Source: Bacteroidota bacterium
GTDB lineage: Bacteria; Bacteroidota; Bacteroidia; Cytophagales; Cyclobacteriaceae
Length of the DNA: 28,107 bases
Assembly (NCBI GenBank): GCA_023417785.1
Contig: JAEZEH010000061.1
Location: forward strand, 1-28,107
Reading direction: 5' to 3'
A program made the position numbers and the translations under genes. The notes below the pieces were generated by a model. It ran no database searches. It was not told where the DNA came from and worked only from the letters and a program-made list of their open reading frames with translations. Positions 23,316 to 28,107 of the stretch are shown piece by piece (position 1 is the stretch's first letter; the number at the start of each line of letters is the position of its first letter).

Positions 23316-23388
23316 GCGGGAGTAGCTCAGTTGGTAGAGCGATAGCCTTCCAAGCTATAGGTCGCGAGTTCGAACCTCGTCTCCCGCT
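23316..23388 (+). tRNA. tRNA-Gly (TCC)
   Basis: The acceptor GCGGGAG (23316-23322) pairs with CTCCCGC (23381-23387), with T as discriminator. The D arm is GCTCAGTTGGTAGAGC. The anticodon loop CTTCCAA gives TCC, and the T arm is CGAGTTCGAACCTCG (23365-23379). The length is 73 nt and CCA is not encoded. Confidence 0.95.
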
Positions 23389-23395
23389 CGAAAAG

Positions 23396-23433
23396 ATAGG
23401 TCGTCCCGACTCGTCGGGATCTCCCGCTCGAAA
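23396..23433 (+). repeat. Partial copy of tRNA-Gly 3' end with the T arm replaced by a palindrome
   Basis: ATAGGTCG (23396-23403) and TCTCCCGCTCGAAA (23420-23433) repeat the tRNA-Gly sequence at 23357-23364 and 23380-23393. The 15-nt T arm between them in the tRNA is replaced by the 16-nt palindrome TCCCGACTCGTCGGGA (23404-23419). The copy starts 8 nt after the tRNA end. Confidence 0.75.
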
Positions 23434-23618
23434 GGAAAAGTTTGGTTGCTTCCTGAACCGGTAGCGACTGAAAGAGCAACTTGAGTTGCTTGTTTGATAG
23501 AGGCATTGGTATCGGATTGAACGGAACCGGAACTGATGCCTAACGGTTTGTAAAGCTGTTGTAGCTCAAGACTGGAGAATCGCCTGAGAGAGGTGTTCTA
23601 CGGTAGCAGAAAAACTAA
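23434..23618 (+). other. Structured spacer between tRNA-Gly and tRNA-Thr
   Basis: There is no coding frame that I trust. AGCAAC (23475-23480) can pair with GTTGCT upstream (23445-23450) or downstream (23485-23490, as the stem AGCAACT/AGTTGCT). A longer hairpin pairs 23502-23515 with 23527-23540, with one mismatch and some G-T pairs. A 16-nt copy of the tRNA-Thr start lies at 23553-23568. It is probably transcribed with the tRNAs. Confidence 0.5.
23553..23568 (+). repeat. Partial copy of the tRNA-Thr 5' end
   Basis: AAGCTGTTGTAGCTCA at 23553-23568 repeats 23617-23632, which is two leader bases plus the first 14 bases of tRNA-Thr. The offset is 64 nt. The copy breaks off within the D arm, so it is a remnant and not a second tRNA. 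Confidence 0.75.
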
Positions 23619-23690
<72 letters not shown>

Positions 23691-23929
23691 CAGGAGATTT
23701 CAGATTTCAGATTTCGAATTTCAGATTGGGTAGCGTCTCTCTGGAAATTTGAAGAGTCAGATTAGGAATAATCTGAAACCTGAAATTAGAAATTTATGAA
23801 TTGAATAACCCTTATTCGAAAGGCTTAAAATGTTTAGGGTGTACTTCTCTCCAGGGAAGAAAGGCTTAGAGGAGAAACATTAAATACTAAACACTTATAC
23901 ACTTTAAACTTTAACTGGGATTTTCAAAT
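23691..23929 (+). other. Leader between tRNA-Thr and tuf with TTTCAGATT repeats
   Basis: The stretch holds no gene. It starts with direct TTTCAGATTT units and GAATTTCAGATT (23716-23727), mirrored by AATCTGAAA (23770-23778). Further on, the 10-mer GAAAGGCTTA occurs twice (23818-23827 and 23859-23868). I see no TAnnTTTG promoter, so tuf may be read from the tRNA promoter. Confidence 0.5.
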
Positions 23930-25117
23930 ATGGCTAAAGAAACATTTGATCGTTCAAAACCACACGTCAACATAGGGACCATCGGTCACGTCGATCATGG
24001 AAAGACTACGCTAACAGCGGCGATTACCAAAGTTCTGTCTACTAAGGGACTTGCATCAATGAGAGATTTCTCTTCCATTGACAACGCACCTGAAGAGAAA
24101 GAAAGAGGTATTACTATCAACACGTCTCACGTAGAGTACGCAACAGAAAAAAGACACTACGCTCACGTGGACTGTCCGGGTCACGCTGACTATGTGAAGA
24201 ACATGGTTACGGGTGCTGCCCAGATGGACGGCGCGATCCTTGTTGTAGCTGCTACTGACGGACCTATGCCGCAGACTCGCGAGCACATTCTTCTTGCTCG
24301 TCAGGTAGGTGTTCCTGCGCTGGTTGTTTTTATGAATAAAGTGGATTTGGTAGACGATCCGGAACTTCTTGACCTAGTAGAAATGGAAGTTCGCGAACTG
24401 ATGTCGGCCTATAACTTCCCTGGCGATACCATGCCTGTGATCAGAGGTTCTGCTCTGGGTGCATTGAACGGTGAGCCGCAGTGGGTTGAAAAAGTAGAGG
24501 AATTGATGAATGCTGTGGATGAATTCATTCCTATTCCTACCCGTCTGGTTGACAAGGATTTCCTGATGCCTGTTGAAGACGTGTTTTCAATCACAGGTCG
24601 TGGAACCGTTGCTACCGGCCGTATCGAGCGTGGTGTAATCAAGACTGGTGACCCTGTTCAAATCCTGGGTATGGGTGCTGAAAACCTTAGCTCTACTATT
24701 ACAGGTGTAGAAATGTTCCGTAAGATCCTCGACAGAGGTGAAGCGGGTGATAACGTAGGTCTGCTGCTTCGCGGTATTGAAAAAGAACAAATCCGCCGCG
24801 GGATGGTTATCTGTAAGCCTGGTTCAGTAACCCCTCACGCAAAGTTCAAGGCTGAAGTTTACGTACTTTCGAAAGAAGAAGGTGGACGTCACACGCCGTT
24901 CTTTAACAAGTACCGTCCTCAGTTCTATTTCAGAACAACCGACGTTACCGGAGAAGTAATGCTGCCTTCAGGTGTTGAGATGGTTATGCCTGGCGATAAC
25001 ATCTCTATCGAGGTGGAACTGATCAATAAGATTGCTATGGAAAAAGGTCTTCGCTTCGCTATCCGCGAAGGTGGTCGCACCGTGGGATCTGGTCAGGTTA
25101 CTGAAATTCTTGACTAA
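23930..25117 (+). CDS. tuf: Elongation factor Tu
   Basis: This 395-residue protein is a full-length EF-Tu. The GTPase motifs are G1 GHVDHGKT (residues 18-25), the switch region GITINTSHVEY, G3 DCPGHADYVKNM, G4 NKVD and G5 SAL within RGSALGAL. Domain 2 opens with VEDVFSITGRGTVATGRIERG, and the protein ends GGRTVGSGQVTEILD. EF-Tu carries aminoacyl-tRNA to the ribosome A site. The codon choice looks more biased than in the surrounding genes, as expected for high expression. It is the last gene of the tRNA-Tyr/Gly/Thr unit and is followed by a strong terminator, so it is separate from the secE unit. Confidence 0.98.
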   Translation: MAKETFDRSKPHVNIGTIGHVDHGKTTLTAAITKVLSTKGLASMRDFSSIDNAPEEKERGITINTSHVEYATEKRHYAHVDCPGHADYVKNMVTGAAQMDGAILVVAATDGPMPQTREHILLARQVGVPALVVFMNKVDLVDDPELLDLVEMEVRELMSAYNFPGDTMPVIRGSALGALNGEPQWVEKVEELMNAVDEFIPIPTRLVDKDFLMPVEDVFSITGRGTVATGRIERGVIKTGDPVQILGMGAENLSSTITGVEMFRKILDRGEAGDNVGLLLRGIEKEQIRRGMVICKPGSVTPHAKFKAEVYVLSKEEGGRHTPFFNKYRPQFYFRTTDVTGEVMLPSGVEMVMPGDNISIEVELINKIAMEKGLRFAIREGGRTVGSGQVTEILD

Positions 25118-25141
25118 TAAGGGCTAATCCTTTGAAATAAG

Positions 25142-25182
25142 GCAGAAAGCAGGGATCAAAACTCGCTTTCTGCTTTTTTTTT
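25142..25182 (+). terminator. Intrinsic terminator after tuf
   Basis: GCAGAAAGC (25142-25150) pairs perfectly with GCTTTCTGC (25165-25173) around a 14-nt loop, followed by a run of nine T. It separates the tuf transcript from the tRNA-Trp-secE unit. Confidence 0.88.
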
Positions 25183-25219
25183 GAGGGTTTGAGGCTTTTA
25201 ATAAAATTTCCGAATAGCT

Positions 25220-25251
25220 TTTCAATTTGTAGTGCATTATTCCTACCTTTG
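25220..25251 (+). promoter_or_regulatory. Promoter of the tRNA-Trp-secE-ribosomal protein unit
   Basis: TACCTTTG at 25244-25251, in the context TACCTTTGCA, is a very good -7 box. The upstream element is TTTC at 25220-25223 with a 20-nt spacer, one base from consensus. The start is predicted near 25257, giving a leader of about 110 nt before tRNA-Trp. Confidence 0.65.
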
Positions 25252-25368
25252 CAGTCCTTTTTAGCTTTGTGGGGTATTTCGGTGTTATCCAGAGGGGTTA
25301 CCAGGTTTTCGCGAAAGCAAAAGGTGAAGGGGAGAGACGGACGGCCAGGAGGAGAATCGATACAATAA

Positions 25369-25441
25369 ACGGGTGTAGCTCAATTGGTAGAGTAGCGGTC
25401 TCCAAAACCGTTGGCTGGGAGTTCGAGTCTCTCCACCCGTG
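25369..25441 (+). tRNA. tRNA-Trp (CCA)
   Basis: The acceptor ACGGGTG (25369-25375) pairs with CACCCGT (25434-25440), with G as discriminator. The anticodon loop CTCCAAA gives CCA, and the T arm is GGGAGTTCGAGTCTCTC. The 3' CCA is not encoded. It lies 62 nt before secE, a common arrangement in bacteria. Confidence 0.95.
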
Positions 25442-25503
25442 CTGGGCCAGAGGCCCCAAAATCGGAAAACATTGCCTGAGTTTAGGCTTTTCAAGATAAA
25501 CTG

Positions 25504-25698
25504 ATGGAAAAAGTCAAATCCTATATTACCGACTCCTGGGACGAGCTCAGGAATAAAGTTTCCTGGTCGAAGTACAGTGAGCTTCAGGGGAGCGCTATTC
25601 TCGTGCTGATCGCATCTGCCATTTTTGCATCGGTGATCGGCGCCATCGACTGGGTATTCAAAGTCGGTATTCAGTGGTTTTACAAAGAAGTATTTTAA
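25504..25698 (+). CDS. secE: Preprotein translocase subunit SecE
   Basis: This 64-residue protein has the single-helix SecE form. An amphipathic N-terminal part (KVKSYITDSWDELRNKVSWS) carries the conserved E.. KV.W pattern, and one membrane helix follows (SAILVLIASAIFASVIGAID). The end is WVFKVGIQWFYKEVF. SecE clamps SecY in the protein-conducting channel of the inner membrane. The position directly before nusG confirms the call. It is cotranscribed with tRNA-Trp upstream and the L11-L1-L10 genes downstream; the gap to nusG is 9 nt. Confidence 0.93.
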   Translation: MEKVKSYITDSWDELRNKVSWSKYSELQGSAILVLIASAIFASVIGAIDWVFKVGIQWFYKEVF

Positions 25699-25707
25699 GA
25701 TAAGGGT

Positions 25708-26265
25708 ATGGGCGAACTGAAATGGTATGTTCTCAGGGTCGTCAGCGGCCAGGAAAAAAAGGTAAAATCTTACCTGGAGACTGAGATCGAACGCTCAAAA
25801 CTTGCCGATTTCATTCCGCAGGTATTGATCCCTTCTGAAAAAGTATACGAAATGAGAAACGGGAAAAAGCGTGTTCGTGAGCGCAACTTCTTCCCGGGTT
25901 ACGTTCTTATTTCGGCAGATCTCTCGAACGGGGAGGCTTATCACGCGGTAAATAGTATACCGGGTGTGATCGGGTTCCTCGGCAACAACGGCACCGGGGC
26001 TTCCAAGGATCCCGTTCCTCTTCGTCAATCAGAGGTAAACAGGATTCTCGGTAAAGTTGATGAGATTGACGAACTCGAGGAGAAACTCGAGACACCATTT
26101 ATCAAAGGTGAGTCTGTGAAAGTAATGGATGGACCATTCAGCGGATTCACCGGAACGGTTGAGGAGATTTTTGAAGACAAGAAGAAGCTCAACGTAATGG
26201 TGAAAATCTTCGGCCGGAACACACCGGTTGAATTAAGTTACATGCAGGTTGAAAAGCTAGATTAA
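25708..26265 (+). CDS. nusG: Transcription termination/antitermination protein NusG
   Basis: This 185-residue protein opens with the NGN domain (LKWYVLRVVSGQEKKVKSYL, residues 4-23), with the W-Y-V-x-R-x-x-S-G-x-E signature, and contains RERNFFPGYVLI and IPGVIGFLG. The C-terminal KOW domain starts at GESVKVMDGPFSGFTGTVEE. NusG binds RNA polymerase through the NGN domain and either Rho or ribosomal S10 through KOW, linking transcription with termination and translation. It stands in its usual place between secE and rplK, with gaps of 9 and 7 nt. The start is a clear ATG. Confidence 0.96.
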   Translation: MGELKWYVLRVVSGQEKKVKSYLETEIERSKLADFIPQVLIPSEKVYEMRNGKKRVRERNFFPGYVLISADLSNGEAYHAVNSIPGVIGFLGNNGTGASKDPVPLRQSEVNRILGKVDEIDELEEKLETPFIKGESVKVMDGPFSGFTGTVEEIFEDKKKLNVMVKIFGRNTPVELSYMQVEKLD

Positions 26266-26272
26266 GATAACA

Positions 26273-26716
26273 ATGGCAAAGCAAATTATTGGTTATCTGA
26301 AATTACAGGTAAAGGGTGGTCAGGCTAATCCGGCACCTCCGATCGGACCGGCATTGGGTTCCAAAGGTCTTAATATCATGGACTTTTGCAAGCAATTCAA
26401 TGCACGTACGCAGGACAAGCCGGGCCAGGTATTGCCGGTGCTCATCAGCATCTACAACGACAAGTCATTTGACTTTGTCATCAAGACCCCGCCCGCAGCC
26501 GTGCTGATTTTAGATGCAGCAAAGAAACAAAAAGGATCTCCGGAGCCGAACCGTCAGAAAGTTGGTTCGATCACCTGGGATCAGGTAAAGACAATTGCAG
26601 AAACAAAAATGCCGGACCTCAACGCTTTCCGTGTTGAGTCAGCTATGAAAATGGTTGCCGGAACTGCAAGAAGCATGGGTATCACAGTATCAGGAACTCC
26701 CCCCTGGGAAAAATAA
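26273..26716 (+). CDS. rplK: 50S ribosomal protein L11
   Basis: This 147-residue protein is full-length L11. It begins IIGYLKLQVKGGQANPAPPI and GPALGSKGLNIMDFCKQFNA, with the proline-rich N-terminal motif that contacts the thiostrepton region. The C-terminal rRNA-binding domain holds PPAAVLILDAAKKQKGS and a final RSMGITVSG. L11 binds the GTPase-associated centre of 23S rRNA together with the L10-L7/L12 stalk encoded just downstream. The gaps to nusG (7 nt) and rplA (8 nt) indicate one message. Confidence 0.97.
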   Translation: MAKQIIGYLKLQVKGGQANPAPPIGPALGSKGLNIMDFCKQFNARTQDKPGQVLPVLISIYNDKSFDFVIKTPPAAVLILDAAKKQKGSPEPNRQKVGSITWDQVKTIAETKMPDLNAFRVESAMKMVAGTARSMGITVSGTPPWEK

Positions 26717-26724
26717 GAACAGCG

Positions 26725-27423
26725 ATGGCGAAGATTTCTAAAAACAGAAAAGCAGTCCTTGCGAAGTTCAATCTCGACAAGGAGTATTCACTCGAAGACG
26801 CAACCAAGATGCTGAAGGATATTTCCTTCACCAAGTTTGATGCATCTGTTGACCTTGATATCAGACTGGGAGTTGATCCCAAGAAATCTGACCAGATGGT
26901 CCGGGGAGTGGTATCACTACCTCATGGTATTGGTAAGACTGTTCGCGTACTGGTTCTTTGTACGCCTGACAAAGTTCAGGAAGCAAAAGACGCTGGTGCC
27001 GATCACGTAGGTCTGGATGATTATATCCAGAAAATCGAAGGCGGATGGACAGATATCGATGTAATCATCTGTACTCCGACTGTAATGGCAAAAGTTGGTA
27101 AGCTCGGTAAAGTACTCGGGCCTCGCGGACTAATGCCGAATCCTAAATCAGGAACTGTTACGCTCGAAGTTGGTAAAGCCGTGAAAGAAGTAAAAGCGGG
27201 TAAAATCGACTTCAAAATTGATAAACAAGGTATCATCCATGTCGGCATTGGAAAAGCTTCCTTCCCCGCGGACAAAATCCGCGACAATGCTGCAGAAATG
27301 ATCCAGGTGGTGTCAAAGCTAAAACCGTCCTCAGCGAAGGGAACGTACTTCAGGAGCATTACGATTTCCACTACGATGAGCCCTGGGATTTCTATTGACA
27401 CGAACTCGATTGCTGGCATTTAA
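26725..27423 (+). CDS. rplA: 50S ribosomal protein L1
   Basis: This 232-residue protein is full-length L1. It starts with SKNRKAVLAKFNLDKEYSLE, and contains FTKFDASVDLDIRLGVDPKK and DQMVRGVVSLPHGIGK. The second domain has VGKLGKVLGPRGLMPNPKSG, the family signature. The end matches YFRSITISTTMSPGISID. L1 forms the mobile stalk on the E-site side of the 50S subunit and, in several bacteria, represses translation of its own L11-L1 message by binding an rRNA-like site in the leader. I could not identify such a site here. Confidence 0.97.
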   Translation: MAKISKNRKAVLAKFNLDKEYSLEDATKMLKDISFTKFDASVDLDIRLGVDPKKSDQMVRGVVSLPHGIGKTVRVLVLCTPDKVQEAKDAGADHVGLDDYIQKIEGGWTDIDVIICTPTVMAKVGKLGKVLGPRGLMPNPKSGTVTLEVGKAVKEVKAGKIDFKIDKQGIIHVGIGKASFPADKIRDNAAEMIQVVSKLKPSSAKGTYFRSITISTTMSPGISIDTNSIAGI

Positions 27424-27435
27424 GAAAAGAAACAC

Positions 27436-27969
27436 ATGACCAGAGAAGAAAAAGCACAGATCATTGAAGAGCTTTCAGAGAAGTTTGCCAATCATGCACA
27501 CTTCTACATTACCGATGCGAGCGGTTTCACCGTAGCACAGGTAAACAATTTCAGAAGGCTGTGCTTCAAGAGCGGTATCGAGTATAAGGTGTACAAAAAC
27601 ACGCTTATAAGGAAAGCGCTTGAGAAGCAGGAAGGCACGGATTATTCTCCCTTGTTTGAGACGCTTAATGGTTTTTCAGGAGTAATGTTTTCGAAAGAAA
27701 CAGGAAACCTGCCTGCGAAGATCATCAGAGAATTTCGTCTGAAGCTTGAAGGTAAGCCCGTTCTGAAGGCGGCTTCGATCGACTCAGACCTCTTTATAGG
27801 GGATGAGAATCTTAATATGCTGAGTGAGCTGAAGTCTAAGAACGAGCTCATCGGCGACGTTATCGCATTGCTGCAATCACCTGTGAAGAATGTTATTTCA
27901 GCTCTTACGAGCAGTAAGAACACCGTTGCGGGCCTGGTTAAGGCACTTGAGGAACGCGGATCTAAGTAA
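27436..27969 (+). CDS. rplJ: 50S ribosomal protein L10
   Basis: This 177-residue protein matches L10. It begins TREEKAQIIEELSEKFANHA, followed by FYITDASGFTVAQVNNFRRL and EYKVYKNTLIRKAL. FSGVMFSKE and LKSKNELIGDVIALLQSPVK lead to the C-terminal helix (VAGLVKALEERGSK) that binds L7/L12 dimers. L10 anchors the stalk on 23S rRNA. The gap from rplA is only 12 nt, so there is no separate L10 leader of the E. coli kind between L1 and L10; autoregulation, if any, would have to use another site. rplL follows after 36 nt. Confidence 0.96.
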   Translation: MTREEKAQIIEELSEKFANHAHFYITDASGFTVAQVNNFRRLCFKSGIEYKVYKNTLIRKALEKQEGTDYSPLFETLNGFSGVMFSKETGNLPAKIIREFRLKLEGKPVLKAASIDSDLFIGDENLNMLSELKSKNELIGDVIALLQSPVKNVISALTSSKNTVAGLVKALEERGSK

Positions 27970-28005
27970 TTATTAAACAAAAAGAACTTATTAAACTTTA
28001 CGAAA

Positions 28006-28107
28006 ATGGCTGATATCAAAGCACTTGGTGATCAACTTGTTGAACTCACTGTAAAAGAAGTAACAGAACTCGCTTCTTACCTGAAGGAAACCTACGGCAT
28101 CGAGCCC
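28006..28107 (+). CDS. rplL: 50S ribosomal protein L7/L12 (3' truncated by window end)
   Basis: The ATG at 28006 opens a frame that runs to the window edge. The 34 visible residues (MADIKALGDQLVELTVKEVT, then ELASYLKETYGIEP) are the dimerisation helix hairpin of L7/L12, with the L.VKE..EL..YLKE.YGIEP pattern of Bacteroidota members. L7/L12 dimers on L10 recruit the translational GTPases, including EF-Tu. The hinge and C-terminal domain lie outside the window. The position after rplJ confirms the call. Confidence 0.95.
   Translation, partial: MADIKALGDQLVELTVKEVTELASYLKETYGIEP

Noticed and set aside
23316..23433. The tRNA-Gly tail duplication as an integration attachment site of a mobile element
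   Set aside because: Only about 26 nt lie between the direct repeats, and no integrase or cargo gene is present.
27424..27435. An L10-type autoregulatory leader between rplA and rplJ
   Set aside because: The gap is only 12 nt and cannot hold the known leader structure.

Overview
The window is about 28 kb of chromosomal, mostly housekeeping DNA from a member of the Bacteroidota, most likely the Cytophagales. Four things support this. Promoters have the Bacteroidota form (TTTG, about 19 nt, TAnnTTTG), not the E. coli form. Several families are typical of the phylum: DUF4292, DUF4837, DUF5522 and an EnvC-like protein beside a TPR protein. The order tRNA-Tyr, tRNA-Gly, tRNA-Thr, tuf, tRNA-Trp, secE, nusG, rplK, rplA, rplJ, rplL is the usual one for the phylum. 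The tRNA genes do not encode CCA. I see no phage, transposon, CRISPR array or toxin-antitoxin locus.

Layout. 1-5083 (+) is a cell-envelope run: the end of a flippase-like protein, a sugar nucleotidyltransferase, a secreted TPR protein, a DUF4292 lipoprotein and an EnvC-like murein hydrolase activator with a degenerate LytM domain. The genes from the transferase onward overlap or nearly touch. 5156-8281 (+) has a clear promoter followed by tatA, gatA and an MltD-like lytic transglycosylase; a DUF4837 lipoprotein follows. 9476-12576 looks like a cobalamin neighbourhood: a BtuF-like binding lipoprotein (-), a DUF5522 protein and a DUF71/Dph6-like ATP pyrophosphatase (+, overlapping each other by 44 nt), and the B12-mutase chaperone MeaB (-). 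12634-15834 (+) is a three-gene unit: a CHASE2 membrane protein with no output domain, then two tandem paralogous secreted proteins of unknown function, closed by a terminator.

15837-21480 holds central metabolism: sucD, a small hypothetical gene, a CAP-domain protein, icd, ribH, a membrane-anchored TPR protein and pdhA. 21557-22953 is recF followed by a DUF721/DciA-like gene. 23003-25182 is a tRNA-Tyr/Gly/Thr-tuf transcription unit. 25220 to the window end is the tRNA-Trp-secE-nusG-rplK-rplA-rplJ-rplL unit, with rplL cut by the window edge.

The points most worth a second look are: the CHASE2 plus duplicated secreted protein unit; the B12-salvage-like cluster with overlapping genes; and the tRNA spacers. 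One spacer holds a copy of the 3' end of tRNA-Gly in which the T arm is replaced by a 16-nt palindrome, and a copy of the 5' end of tRNA-Thr. Terminator-like hairpins also sit directly in front of ribH and of the TPR gene, the latter touching that gene's promoter.
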